Shown: positions 14,650-23,743, counted from the stretch's first letter. The stretch is DNA of 64,000 nt from Wenyingzhuangia marina (GCF_900130035.1 NZ_FQXQ01000001.1:310001-374000), one strand, 5' to 3'. The notes: a model not told the origin generated them from the sequence alone. Program-made: numbers and translations.

Positions 14650-16692
14650 TTATCTCTTTCTTCTTTTCGGCTTTCTTTTTCTTTCCGAAAATTTATCTTC
14701 TCTAGTTGCTCTATCTTTATCTAAAACGCTCACAAATCCATCTTGATTTCTTTTCCCTCTAGTAGGTTTAGATTTTTGATTGATGATTCCCTTAGGCACA
14801 TCAACTGTATCATCAAAAGTGTTTTTAGCTTTAAAATCTTTTTTATAACCATTTCCTCCTTTAGGCAATAATTTATTTAACAAATCTTGTCTACCTATTT
14901 TGGTTAATGATTTACGAATCCAAGCTTGATTCTCTTTTTTATACCAAAAAAAGAATCGGTGTTGCTCTTCTTTTTCTTGAGCCGTTTTTGGCGTGTCCAT
15001 TTTTTCTAAAGTATAAGGATGATATCCACTATAGTAAATAACAGTTGCCACGGTCATTGGCGTAGGTGTAAATCCTTGAACTTGCTCTAACTGGAATCCC
15101 ATATCTTTGGTCTCTGCCGCCATGTTTGCCATGTCTTCTATATCAGACTGTGGGTGACTAGAAATAAAATAAGGAATCAACTGTAAGTTTAACTTCTTTC
15201 TTAAATTGATTTTATCAAAAATCTTTTTAAAATCGTGAAAATTAGAAAACGATGGTTTACGCATCAACCTTAATACTTTGTCTGAAGTATGTTCTGGAGC
15301 TACTTTTAAACGTCCAGAAACGTGATTGGTAATCACCTCTTCTGTATAAGCCTCTAACTCTTTTGGATCAGCATTTTTATTAAAATCTGGCACCAACATA
15401 TCGTATCGAATTCCAGACCCAATAAATGATTTTTTGATTTTTGGATGCTTATCTACCGCTTGATACAAGTCCGTCATAGGAGCGTGAGAAGTATCTAAAT
15501 TTGAACAAATTACAGGGTTGATACAAGAAGGAGCCACACATTTGTCACAAATTTCCTGCACCTTACCTTTCATTTGATACATGTTTGCCGATGGCCCTCC
15601 AATATCAGACAAATAGCCTTTAAAATCTGGCATATTTGCTACTTGATCTACTTCTTTTAAAATAGATTCTTTACTTCTACTCGCAATAAACTTTCCTTGA
15701 TGTGCCGAAATAGTACAAAAACTACATCCTCCAAAACATCCACGATGTGTGTTGATAGAAAATTTAATCATTTCAAAAGCAGGAATAGGTCCTCTTTTGT
15801 TGTATTTAGGATGTGGTAAACGAGTATAAGGCAAATCAAAAGAAGCATCAATTTCTTTTTCCAACATGGTTGGATAAGGTGGATTGATGACCAAAACCTC
15901 ATCACCAATATCTTGTAAAATTCTACCTCCGTATGTTTTATTAGATTCTTGCTCTACAATTTTAAAATTGGCTGCAAATGTCTTTTTATCCGCTAAACAA
16001 TCTTCATGAGAACTTAATCTTTTATCAACCCAATTTTTATTTTTTTGAATTGCTTCGCTTTTCGGCTGTAAATAAGCTGTTTGCTTAATGGTTCTTAATG
16101 ATGAAAATGGAACTCCTTTTTGCATTAAAGTCACAATCTCTTTAAGAGGTTGTTCTCCCATTCCATACACCAAAATATCAGCTCCAGATTCTGCCAAAAT
16201 ACTTGGTTTTAACTCATCAGACCAATAATCGTAATGAGTTACACGTCTTAATGAAGCTTCAATTCCCCCAATTAATATAGGCGTATCAGGAAATTTTTCT
16301 TTTAGTATTTTACTATAAACCGTAGTTGCATAATCTGGACGTAAACCTTTATCACCATTAGGCGTATAAGCATCTTTATCACGTTTACGCTTGCTAGCAG
16401 TGTAATTACTTACCATAGAATCCATCACTCCAGAAGTTACTCCAAAGAACAATCTTGGTTTCCCAAGTTTTTCAAAATCCTGTAAATTATCAGTCACACT
16501 AGGTTGTGGAACAATAGCAACTCTTAATCCGTAACTCTCTAACAAACGACCAATTACTGCAGGTCCAAATGATGGATGATCCACATAGGCATCTCCACTA
16601 AATAGAATTACATCTAATTCATCCCAACCTCTAATCTTACATTCTTTCTTAGTGGTTGGCAACCAGCTTGATAGTCTTAACTCTTGTTCCAT
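14650..16692 (-). CDS. YgiQ-family radical SAM protein
   Basis: This ~680-residue protein of the YgiQ family has the N-terminal GDAYVDHPSFG segment (a B12-binding-like domain in the family). The radical SAM cluster motif CxxxCxxC is in HRGCFGGCSFCTISAHQG, near residue 330. The last ~80 residues are very basic (KPTRGKRN, ERKRKPKRRKR), suggesting nucleic-acid contact. The biochemical role is not established. The ATG at 16692 is chosen because a full TTG-N19-TATCTTTG promoter ends four bases upstream and the next possible start is far inside conserved sequence; the mRNA is therefore probably leaderless. Confidence 0.92.
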   Translation of the reverse strand: MEQELRLSSWLPTTKKECKIRGWDELDVILFSGDAYVDHPSFGPAVIGRLLESYGLRVAIVPQPSVTDNLQDFEKLGKPRLFFGVTSGVMDSMVSNYTASKRKRDKDAYTPNGDKGLRPDYATTVYSKILKEKFPDTPILIGGIEASLRRVTHYDYWSDELKPSILAESGADILVYGMGEQPLKEIVTLMQKGVPFSSLRTIKQTAYLQPKSEAIQKNKNWVDKRLSSHEDCLADKKTFAANFKIVEQESNKTYGGRILQDIGDEVLVINPPYPTMLEKEIDASFDLPYTRLPHPKYNKRGPIPAFEMIKFSINTHRGCFGGCSFCTISAHQGKFIASRSKESILKEVDQVANMPDFKGYLSDIGGPSANMYQMKGKVQEICDKCVAPSCINPVICSNLDTSHAPMTDLYQAVDKHPKIKKSFIGSGIRYDMLVPDFNKNADPKELEAYTEEVITNHVSGRLKVAPEHTSDKVLRLMRKPSFSNFHDFKKIFDKINLRKKLNLQLIPYFISSHPQSDIEDMANMAAETKDMGFQLEQVQGFTPTPMTVATVIYYSGYHPYTLEKMDTPKTAQEKEEQHRFFFWYKKENQAWIRKSLTKIGRQDLLNKLLPKGGNGYKKDFKAKNTFDDTVDVPKGIINQKSKPTRGKRNQDGFVSVLDKDRATREDKFSERKRKPKRRKR

Positions 16693-16696
16693 TTTG

Positions 16697-16726
16697 CAAA
16701 GATACATGGAATAACACGAATAACAA
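16697..16726 (-). promoter_or_regulatory. Promoter of ygiQ (near-zero leader)
   Basis: The minus strand has TTG (16724-16726), a 19-nt spacer and TATCTTTG (16697-16704), a full match to the Bacteroidota consensus. Only CAAA separates the -7 box from the ATG, so transcription should begin at or next to the start codon. Confidence 0.75.
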
Positions 16727-16896
16727 TATCTACTAATTAAAGATTCTTAACTTATAAGACTTACTAAAAAATTAAAGTCGATTAAATTCTCTATTTGGTA
16801 GTGATATTATGGGTATTCGTCTAGTTTTCATATTTCATCTTAAACCTTTTTGGAATTCCCCTGTCTTAACTACATAACCCCCTAAAATATAATATC

Positions 16897-17403
16897 ATGA
16901 AAAAAATAAGTTTAGTAGTTGCATTATTTGTAGCAATCGGTGCTTTTGCACAAAAACAACATCCCCAAAAAGAAACCTTTACTGCTGAGCAAAAAACACA
17001 GTTAATGGTGAAAAAAATGAGTCTTGAATTAGATTTAAGTAAAAAACAAATTTCAAAAATCACTCCCATTGTAGCCGAAAAAGTAAACAAAATGGAAGCT
17101 AAAATAGCTGAATTTAAAGTAAAAAGAGAAGCTAAAACAAAACGAAAAGCCCTTACTAGCGATGAAAAATACAACATGGCTATTGCACAGTTAGACGAAA
17201 AAATTGCTTTACAAAACCAAATGAAAAGCATTTTAAACAAAGAGCAATACGCTACTTGGAAACAAATGCACAAAAAACATGAACAAAGAGGAAAAATGAT
17301 GGCTCATCATAAAACGAAAGAGCGTTTTAAAAAAGACATAAAAAAACGCCATCATAAAGATGGTAGAAAACAAAAATTTGATAAAGCTACCCCTGAAGCA
17401 TAA
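16897..17403 (+). CDS. Spy/CpxP-like periplasmic helical protein
   Basis: The 168-residue product has a clear signal peptide (MKKISLVVALFVAIGAFAQ, cleavage after AFA). The mature part is strongly charged and helical, with LELDLSKKQISKI and LNKEQYATWKQM repeats resembling the LTxxQ motifs of Spy/CpxP-type proteins. The tail is rich in Lys and His (KKRHHKDGRKQK). A periplasmic chaperone or stress role is possible but not shown. A 135-codon frame on the opposite strand (16866-17273) is a shadow. The gene is alone, about 200 bp from the divergent ygiQ, with a strong terminator after it. Confidence 0.78.
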   Translation: MKKISLVVALFVAIGAFAQKQHPQKETFTAEQKTQLMVKKMSLELDLSKKQISKITPIVAEKVNKMEAKIAEFKVKREAKTKRKALTSDEKYNMAIAQLDEKIALQNQMKSILNKEQYATWKQMHKKHEQRGKMMAHHKTKERFKKDIKKRHHKDGRKQKFDKATPEA

Positions 17404-17408
17404 TCAAT

Positions 17409-17442
17409 AAAAAAGCGATTCTAAGTTTAGAATCGCTTTTTT
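17409..17442. terminator. Bidirectional terminator between convergent genes
   Basis: A 16-bp perfect inverted repeat (A-run, GCGATTCTAA, then TTAGAATCGC, T-run) lies between the Spy-like gene and the AztD-like gene. Both strands end in T-runs, so it serves both. Confidence 0.92.
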
Positions 17443-17451
17443 TATATACAA

Positions 17452-18669
17452 CTAATGATCAAACTCAACTCCTAAAACCTTAAACTGATAAGGAGTAATA
17501 TCTAAAAGAAACTCTTTTATTACTGATAAATTTTCTAACTCTATTTGTACTATTTTCTTTTGAGAGGGAATTGATACATAAACAAAATTTTCACTAACAT
17601 CAATATTACTTGTTACCGCACTATGTCCATCAGAAGCTGTATCCATTGTTACATTCAATTGCCCTTCATAAATCACTTGCTTACTATTAACATTTGTAAC
17701 ATTTATTTTTCCTGATTTTGTTACACACATTATATCATCACCATTATTAACAACCATACATTTAAACAAATCAGAAGTCTCATAAATTGGAGTGACTTCA
17801 TCATTATTTATATTGATAAAATACACCCCTTTACTAGCGGTATACCCAACAAATAAATGATCAACACTAGTTCCTAATAAAGCCCCAAACCAAACATCAT
17901 CTTCAAAATCTGAAGGATACTCAATAATTCTTTGCTCTCCTGTATTTTGAACTACTAAAATCCCTGTATTAGAACCAAAAATTGCTGTGTTATCATTACC
18001 TGCACTCCCATGAATTCCAGAAGTGACAATCTTATTTTCATGATTAGAAATAACCTCTCCTAACTGATTAATTAAATAAACTTCTTCTGGCAAAGAACTA
18101 CCATTACCTAAATTGGTAACTGCAATGGTTCCATTTTTAAAAATCACCATAGCTCCATGATGAGCCGTTGTTCCTGTAGCTATTGTTCTTACCGGAGAAG
18201 ATGCATTATGAATACTATTTTCATTAAACAAACTTAATGTTGCATCACCATCATTATAAACAGCTACAAAATTATGCTCTGATTTAAAATGAGTAGGTTT
18301 TTGACCATCAAAACTTATAGCCGCGAGTCCTGTTTCTCCTAAGTCATGACTATGATTTCCGTGGGCAATCTCTCCTCCTACATTAAAAGTTTCTGTAAAA
18401 TTATCATCTCTATGGGTAATCACTCCATACCTCCCTGACTCTGTTGCATATACTGCTCCTTTACTATAACTAGCTTGATATTTTTCTATCACACCACTAA
18501 AAGGTTTCAAAAAATTTAAAGTAGTTGAATTTACGTCAGAAATTAATAACGACGTATGCTCATCTTCCTTCATAAATTGATTGTCATCTCCAATTTCATC
18601 ACTAGTATCTGAACATGATACAAAAAATGAAAAAGCGAATACATAAGGTAAAAACTTAATGTTTTTCAT
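17452..18669 (-). CDS. AztD-like beta-propeller lipoprotein (candidate zinc chaperone)
   Basis: The 405-residue product begins with a lipoprotein signal (lipobox FFVSC, Cys at about residue 19). The rest looks like a beta-propeller of repeated short strands. Histidine-rich segments AHGNHSHD, KPTHFKSEHNFVAVY, TTAHHGAMVIFKNG and SGIHGSAG occur in the order that I remember for AztD, the periplasmic zinc metallochaperone of AztABCD uptake systems. Here there is a lipid anchor and no ABC transporter nearby. A palindrome overlaps the promoter and could be a Zur site. The match is from memory of motifs, so zinc binding is a hypothesis; a general propeller lipoprotein is the alternative. Confidence 0.55.
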   Translation of the reverse strand: MKNIKFLPYVFAFSFFVSCSDTSDEIGDDNQFMKEDEHTSLLISDVNSTTLNFLKPFSGVIEKYQASYSKGAVYATESGRYGVITHRDDNFTETFNVGGEIAHGNHSHDLGETGLAAISFDGQKPTHFKSEHNFVAVYNDGDATLSLFNENSIHNASSPVRTIATGTTAHHGAMVIFKNGTIAVTNLGNGSSLPEEVYLINQLGEVISNHENKIVTSGIHGSAGNDNTAIFGSNTGILVVQNTGEQRIIEYPSDFEDDVWFGALLGTSVDHLFVGYTASKGVYFININNDEVTPIYETSDLFKCMVVNNGDDIMCVTKSGKINVTNVNSKQVIYEGQLNVTMDTASDGHSAVTSNIDVSENFVYVSIPSQKKIVQIELENLSVIKEFLLDITPYQFKVLGVEFDH

Positions 18670-18701
18670 AATCTATTTTTTATTTGTTTTTAAATATTAC
18701 G

Positions 18702-18731
18702 CAAATATATAATAAAAACAATCAAACGCAA
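18702..18731 (-). promoter_or_regulatory. Promoter of the AztD-like gene
   Basis: The minus strand has TTG (18729-18731), a 19-nt spacer and TATATTTG (18702-18709), a full consensus match. The leader is about 27 nt to the ATG at 18669. Confidence 0.75.
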
Positions 18732-18740
18732 CAATGTTGC
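18728..18740. promoter_or_regulatory. Palindromic operator overlapping the -33 element
   Basis: GCAACAATGTTGC is a 6-1-6 palindrome (near 7-1-7 if the flanks are included). It covers the -33 TTG of the AztD-like promoter, a placement typical of repression. The 7-1-7 architecture is that of Fur-family boxes, so Zur is a candidate binder. Confidence 0.6.
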
Positions 18741-18761
18741 ATTTAAAAAATAAATAAAATA

Positions 18762-18798
18762 AAAACCACTTATTTTATTTGTAAAAAAAAGTGGTTTT
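18762..18798 (-). terminator. Terminator of the glucosaminidase gene
   Basis: AAAACCACTT pairs with AAGTGGTTTT around a 17-nt A/T loop, followed by T-rich sequence on the minus strand. It lies 21 bases beyond the stop at 18819. Confidence 0.7.
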
Positions 18799-18818
18799 AA
18801 TAAAACTATTAGAATGTC

Positions 18819-19859
18819 TTAATCAACCTTTAATTCTTGACCAATAGACAAATCATTGCTCCTTAAATGATTCATTTTTTTTAACTCATCAACCGTTAAA
18901 TCATATTTTTTAGCAATAGAATACAAGGTTTCTTTTTTCTCTACAATATGATAATCTTTACGTTCTGAATCACTTCTTAATTTTAATTCCTCTCCTTCGT
19001 GAATGATATTATCATGCAAGCCATTTAAAACTTTGATTTCATCAACTGGAATTCCGTATTTTTTAGAAATTGAATACAAGGTATCATCATCTTTTACAAC
19101 ATGAATTCCTTTTCTATTGATATTTCTTCTTCTTTTAGATTCTTCTTTATAATTTTTAATGGTCGATTTAATTTCTTCCTCACTAACAGATACATAATCA
19201 AGGCTTTTACCCTTTAAAACCATTTCATCATACTTGTACAACTCGTACTTTTCAATGTAATTTATTAGTTTATCTGGATATTTTGGATCGGTAGCATAAC
19301 CCGCTTTTTTTAGGCCTTTTGCCCATCGTTTATAATCATCTTTATCTAAACCAAACAAACTCGCATATCTAAAACGAGTGGTTAAAAACAAGGAATGATC
19401 TTGATAAGAAGTTGCCGGATATTGATATTTTCTAAAACATTCTCCTTTTTCATCATCATCATGATACACTTTATCTCCTTTCCAACCTGTGTGACATTTG
19501 ATTCCAAAATGGTTGTTAGATTTTAAAGCCAAATTACTTCTTCCACTTCCCGATTCTAAAATTCCTTGAGCCAAAGTAATACTTGCCGGAATTTTAAATT
19601 TTCGCATTTCTTCCATGGCAATCGGTGCATATTGCTCAATGTATGCCAACGTATAATCACTTAAATAAGCTTTAGCATCTTTCTTGGTTTCCTCTACAAC
19701 TTTCTCTACTTCTTTTAAAGCCTCTTTACTTGCTACCACTTTTACCTCTTGATCGGTAGCTACATTTACAGCTTTGGTTCTTTTTCTGCTTGTTGTTTTT
19801 TTGCTAGAACTACAAGAAACAATGATGAATACTGAAAGAAAAACTAAAAATTTATTCAT
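18819..19859 (-). CDS. LysM glucosaminidase lipoprotein (peptidoglycan hydrolase)
   Basis: The 346-residue product has a lipoprotein signal (FIIVSCSSSKK). A glucosaminidase domain spans about residues 65-215, with ITLAQGILESGSGRSNLA containing the catalytic Glu and HFGIKCHTGWKGD following. Two LysM peptidoglycan-binding repeats occupy the C-terminus (~245-290 and ~300-345, each with a DTLYSI or ETLYSI core). It should cleave GlcNAc linkages in peptidoglycan from the periplasmic face of the outer membrane. Its start overlaps the end of the PLP-enzyme gene by 8 bases, so the two are co-transcribed. Confidence 0.92.
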   Translation of the reverse strand: MNKFLVFLSVFIIVSCSSSKKTTSRKRTKAVNVATDQEVKVVASKEALKEVEKVVEETKKDAKAYLSDYTLAYIEQYAPIAMEEMRKFKIPASITLAQGILESGSGRSNLALKSNNHFGIKCHTGWKGDKVYHDDDEKGECFRKYQYPATSYQDHSLFLTTRFRYASLFGLDKDDYKRWAKGLKKAGYATDPKYPDKLINYIEKYELYKYDEMVLKGKSLDYVSVSEEEIKSTIKNYKEESKRRRNINRKGIHVVKDDDTLYSISKKYGIPVDEIKVLNGLHDNIIHEGEELKLRSDSERKDYHIVEKKETLYSIAKKYDLTVDELKKMNHLRSNDLSIGQELKVD

Positions 19860-20772
19860 TGATAATTGTTTTATTTTTTTGCTTTAAAAGAAGGTTCATT
19901 CCTGCTATTCCTTGCAATCCGCCTGTGTGAATCGCTAAAATTTTACTTCCTTTTTTAAAGTGATTGTTTTTGATTAACTCTAAAATACCAAACAGCATTT
20001 TTCCTGTATAAATAGGATCTAATAAAATATTTGTCTGATTTTTAAATTGATTGATAAAAGTAATTAAATCTTCTGATACTTTTCCATAACCTCCAAAGTG
20101 ATAATCAGCAATTACTTGCCAATTTTGTTTGTTTGGTTTTAGGCTATTAATTTCATCTACAATCCAATTTCCTTTTAACGATGGAAACACTAAAATATTC
20201 TGTTTAGCAGCACTACTATTAATAATTCCGGTAACCGTTCCACCAGTTCCCATGGCACAGCAAACATGTGTAAATTCTGTATCTTTTTCTGATAAAATTT
20301 CTTCACAGCCTTTGATGGCTAAACTATTAGTTCCTCCTTCTGGAAGGATATAAGTATTAGGATATTTTGTTAAAAGTAAAGTTAAAAAAGTAACATCATT
20401 TTTTTGTTGATATGCTGCACGAGAGACAAACAAAAACTCCATACCAAATTGATGAGCTTGTTTTAAAGTCGGATTTTGACTGAATGTTTTTTGCAAGTCG
20501 ATCCCCAATTCTTCTCCACGAATCACTCCAACAGTTTTAAAACCATATTCTTTTCCAGCAGCAGCAGTTGCCAAAATGTGATTGGAATACGCTCCACCAA
20601 AAGTTAACAAACATTCCTTATTTTGACTTTTGGCTTCTTGTAAGTTGTATTTTAATTTTCTGAATTTATTTCCCGAAATAAAAGGATGTAACAAATCTTC
20701 TCTTTTTATATAAAGCGACACTTCTTTCTCTTTTAAAATAGGAAGGCTGATTTGTATGTTTTGGGAAATCAT
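19852..20772 (-). CDS. ACC deaminase/D-cysteine desulfhydrase-type PLP enzyme
   Basis: This fold-type II PLP enzyme of ~306 residues has the Schiff-base lysine in SGNKFRKLKYNL, the substrate loop FGGAYSNHILATAAAG and the phosphate-binding AMGTGGTVTGI. The family includes ACC deaminase and D-cysteine desulfhydrase, and sequence alone does not separate them. The start is the ATG at 20772; the codon before it is TTG. It leads a two-gene unit with the glucosaminidase. Confidence 0.87.
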   Translation of the reverse strand: MISQNIQISLPILKEKEVSLYIKREDLLHPFISGNKFRKLKYNLQEAKSQNKECLLTFGGAYSNHILATAAAGKEYGFKTVGVIRGEELGIDLQKTFSQNPTLKQAHQFGMEFLFVSRAAYQQKNDVTFLTLLLTKYPNTYILPEGGTNSLAIKGCEEILSEKDTEFTHVCCAMGTGGTVTGIINSSAAKQNILVFPSLKGNWIVDEINSLKPNKQNWQVIADYHFGGYGKVSEDLITFINQFKNQTNILLDPIYTGKMLFGILELIKNNHFKKGSKILAIHTGGLQGIAGMNLLLKQKNKTIINE

Positions 20773-20780
20773 CAAAAGTT

Positions 20781-20815
20781 AATTACGAATTATAAGTGTA
20801 GAATTACGAATTGTA
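20781..20815. repeat. Single-arm heptamer repeat (AATTACG family)
   Basis: Five units are in exact 7-nt phase: AATTACG, AATTATA, AGTGTAG, AATTACG, AATTGTA. They lie directly upstream of the PLP-enzyme start. No inverted second arm is visible in the remaining spacer (to 20925), which otherwise shows no structure. The period is the same as in the arg-locus repeats but the word differs. Confidence 0.6.
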
Positions 20816-20925
20816 TTTCCATCAATTTTATTTTAAACCCTAACAAAGTGATCAATACTTTTACCTCATTACAATCAATATTTGTTCAAATAGACAATTA
20901 AACAAATCAACGAATAAACATAGAA

Positions 20926-22845
20926 TTATGCTTCTCTAGATGAAATCTCATCATCTAACTCAAAAAGTTCTTCGGTTAACATATCCAATTCATCCTTTTT
21001 AGCCTGATATTTCTCAAAGAAAGTTCCGTCAGCAGCATGTTTTTCATAATCTTCTGCCAACTGATCATCCATTTTTTTGATATCTTTTTCTAAGTCAGCA
21101 ATGGTTCTTTCTATTTTACTAAACTTATTTTTCAACTTTTTAAGTTCTTTTTCTTCTTCTCTGCTTAATTTTCCACTTTTTGGTTCATTAGATTTTTCTG
21201 AAGCCACCACCGTTTTCATTTCCGCTTCACGCATATCTTCTAGTTTATGCTCAGCCAAGAAATAATCTAAATCTCCTAAATATTCTTTAATCTCTTTGTC
21301 CTTAAAATAAAATACTTTTTCTGTTAAACCTTGTAAAAAATCTCTATCGTGAGACACTAAAATCAATGTTCCTTCAAAATTTTCTAAGGCTTGTTTTAGC
21401 ACGTTTTTAGAAGCAATATCTAAATGGTTCGTTGGCTCATCCATTACCAACACATTAAACGGATCTAACAACATTTTACACAATGCCAATCGGTTACGTT
21501 CTCCTCCAGATAGTACTTTTACTTTTTTCTCAACATCATCTCCACTAAACAAGAAAGAACCTAGCATCGTTCTTACTTTTGCTCGGTTACCATCATTGGC
21601 AGCATTCTCCATGGTTTCTAACAATGTAATTTCTCCATTTAAATGTTCTGCTTGGTTTTGAGCAAAATATCCTATTTCTACATTGTGTCCTAGTTTTAAT
21701 CCTCCTTGATAATCAGTTTCTCCAACCATCATTTTTGCTAAGGTTGATTTTCCTTGTCCGTTTTGACCTACAAACGCAATTTTAGAACCACGTTCTATCA
21801 TCATATTTACATTGGCCAATACGTGTTTGTCTCCGTAACTTTTAGAAACATTTTCTGCTTCTACCACAATTTTCCCAGGTTCTTTTGATATCGGAAAACG
21901 AACATTCATCACCGCATTGTCTTCTCCATCAACCTCAATACGCTGCACTTTATCTAATTGTTTGATTAACGACTGTGCTAAAGATGCTTTGGTTGCTTTG
22001 TATCGGAATCTTTCTATCAATTCCTCTTTGGCTTTGATTTCTTTTTCTTGATTTTTTTGAGCTTGGATTTGTTTTTCACGAATTTCATCACGCAACAACA
22101 TAAACTGAGAATAGGACTTTTTATAATCATAAATCTGACCTAAAGAAATCTCAATAGTTCTGTTGGTTACATTGTCTAAAAACATTTTATCGTGAGATAC
22201 CAAAACCACAGCTCCTGCATAATTTCTCAAGAAATTTTCTAACCAAATAATAGATTCAATATCTAAGTGGTTGGTAGGCTCATCTAATAATAAAATATCA
22301 TTTTGTTGTAAAAGCAATTTTGCCAATTCAATACGCATTCTCCAACCACCGGAAAAAGTATCCGTTAGTTTGTTAAAATCTGCTCGTTGAAATCCTAATC
22401 CTTGAAGTATTTTTTCTGTTTCCCCTTGGTAATTGTATCCTCCTAAAAGTTCGTAACGAGTGGTATTTTCTTCTAAACTGTGCATCAAGTTCACGTAGTA
22501 ATCACTTTCGTAATCTGTTCTTTCTGCCAATTCGTTGTTGATTTTTTCTAACTCAACTTCTATTTTTTTGATTTCTTCAAAAGCTTGATAAGCTTCTTCT
22601 AAAATAGTTCTACCCGGAATAAAATCAATATCCTGACGTAAAAAACCAATTTGAATGTCTTTATCAAAAGCCATGGTTCCGCCATCGCTTGGTAAATCTT
22701 TAGAAAGCACTTTTAATAAGGTAGATTTTCCCGCTCCGTTTTTCCCTACCAATCCTACTCTATCTCCTTTTTCTAACTTAAATGTAATCCCCGAAAAAAG
22801 ATCTGTACCATTAAATGTAACTGTTAAATTATGTACGTTAACCAT
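20926..22845 (-). CDS. ABC-F family ATPase (Uup/YheS type)
   Basis: The 639-residue cytoplasmic protein has two ABC cassettes and no membrane segments. Walker A motifs are GKNGAGKST and GQNGQGKST; signature motifs are FSGGWRMRIELAK and LSGGERNRLAL; Walker B motifs are LLLDEPTNHLD and LVMDEPTNHLD. A charged linker with RFRYKATKASLAQS separates the cassettes, and the last ~80 residues form a coiled coil as in Uup. ABC-F proteins act on the ribosome and modulate translation. The gene is alone, divergent from the DUF983 gene. The specific function is not assignable. Confidence 0.94.
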   Translation of the reverse strand: MVNVHNLTVTFNGTDLFSGITFKLEKGDRVGLVGKNGAGKSTLLKVLSKDLPSDGGTMAFDKDIQIGFLRQDIDFIPGRTILEEAYQAFEEIKKIEVELEKINNELAERTDYESDYYVNLMHSLEENTTRYELLGGYNYQGETEKILQGLGFQRADFNKLTDTFSGGWRMRIELAKLLLQQNDILLLDEPTNHLDIESIIWLENFLRNYAGAVVLVSHDKMFLDNVTNRTIEISLGQIYDYKKSYSQFMLLRDEIREKQIQAQKNQEKEIKAKEELIERFRYKATKASLAQSLIKQLDKVQRIEVDGEDNAVMNVRFPISKEPGKIVVEAENVSKSYGDKHVLANVNMMIERGSKIAFVGQNGQGKSTLAKMMVGETDYQGGLKLGHNVEIGYFAQNQAEHLNGEITLLETMENAANDGNRAKVRTMLGSFLFSGDDVEKKVKVLSGGERNRLALCKMLLDPFNVLVMDEPTNHLDIASKNVLKQALENFEGTLILVSHDRDFLQGLTEKVFYFKDKEIKEYLGDLDYFLAEHKLEDMREAEMKTVVASEKSNEPKSGKLSREEEKELKKLKNKFSKIERTIADLEKDIKKMDDQLAEDYEKHAADGTFFEKYQAKKDELDMLTEELFELDDEISSREA

Positions 22846-22938
22846 ATGTAACTTTTGTTGCTTTTATCAAAAAAATAGGAACTATATTTGATGAATATTA
22901 AGAACCTCCTACTTTGTATTATGTCTTTTTGAACAATA

Positions 22939-22946
22939 CAAAAGTA
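22939..22946 (-). promoter_or_regulatory. -7 element of the ABC-F gene
   Basis: The minus strand reads TACTTTTG (TAnnTTTG), giving a leader of about 90 nt. No -33 TTG was found at 19-20 nt. Confidence 0.4.
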
Positions 22947-22963
22947 CCATAATTATACAGACC

Positions 22964-23353
22964 ATGTTTACAAAAGAAAGCAAACTCTACAGCATCTTTA
23001 AATCTAAATGCCCACAGTGTCATGAAGGTGATTTTTTTGAGAACAAATTTTCTTTTAACGTGCTAAAAACCACCGAAACAAAAACAAACTGTCCTAACTG
23101 TAATTTAAAGTACATGAGAGAACCTTCATTTTTTTACGGAGCCATGTATGTAGGTTATGGACTAAGCGTTGCCATGGCCATTGCCTTATACATTATAAGC
23201 GCTGTTTTTTTTGGATTGAGCATGAGACAAAGCTTATTTGTAATAGCTGGGGGACTTGTTTTATTGGCTCCGTGGAGTTTAAGAATTTCTAGAGTTATTT
23301 GGATTCACTTATTTATTAAGTATCAAAAAGACCCGGAAAAAAGAGTAAAATAA
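22964..23353 (+). CDS. DUF983 small membrane protein
   Basis: The 129-residue protein has an N-terminal zinc-ribbon-like pair, KCPQCHEG at about residue 15 and NCPNCNLKY at about residue 43, followed by two transmembrane helices (~55-80 and ~85-108). The layout and the PSFFYGAMYVGYGLS segment fit DUF983, common in Bacteroidota and alphaproteobacteria and of unknown function. It converges on the SPOR-domain gene with only 3 bases between stops. Confidence 0.85.
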   Translation: MFTKESKLYSIFKSKCPQCHEGDFFENKFSFNVLKTTETKTNCPNCNLKYMREPSFFYGAMYVGYGLSVAMAIALYIISAVFFGLSMRQSLFVIAGGLVLLAPWSLRISRVIWIHLFIKYQKDPEKRVK

Positions 23354-23356
23354 AAA

Positions 23357-23743
23357 TTACTCTTTTATAATTTTTCCATCTTTCATTTTTACAACAAAAG
23401 CATCTTTTATTCCTAAATCAATCATGATTTTAAGGAGTTCCTTTGCTTCTTTTTCATTCGTAAAACTCCCCAATACATAATGACTTAAACCGTCTTTTTT
23501 AATATTTTTTATATCCGATGTAAATTCAACATCAAACATTTTGTAAGCTCCAATTTGCACTCCGTAAGAAATTACATTTACCGGCTTTACTATTTCTTGT
23601 TTCACTTCTTCCTTTTTTACAGGAGTAACTACTTCTTGTTTTACAGGAGCCTCTTCTTTTTTACCAGAACAAGCAACAAAAACAAACAAACCACAAATAA
23701 TTAATGCTAGGTTAAATAAAACTTTTTTTCTTTCTAATTTCAT
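23357..23743 (-). CDS. Small SPOR-like lipoprotein
   Basis: The 128-residue product has a lipoprotein signal (LFVFVACSGKK). A Lys/Glu/Val-rich linker made of VKxEEVxxPVKK-like repeats follows. The C-terminal ~70-residue domain starts YGVQIGAYK, the usual entry into a SPOR fold that binds denuded peptidoglycan. It is separated by 21 bases from the FAD oxidoreductase gene upstream and probably shares its transcript. Confidence 0.78.
   Translation of the reverse strand: MKLERKKVLFNLALIICGLFVFVACSGKKEEAPVKQEVVTPVKKEEVKQEIVKPVNVISYGVQIGAYKMFDVEFTSDIKNIKKDGLSHYVLGSFTNEKEAKELLKIMIDLGIKDAFVVKMKDGKIIKE

Noticed and set aside
16866-17273. 135-codon minus-strand frame with hydrophobic, Cys-rich translation
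   Set aside because: It lies fully antisense to the Spy-like gene, whose signal peptide, promoter side and terminator are convincing; the translation is a composition shadow.
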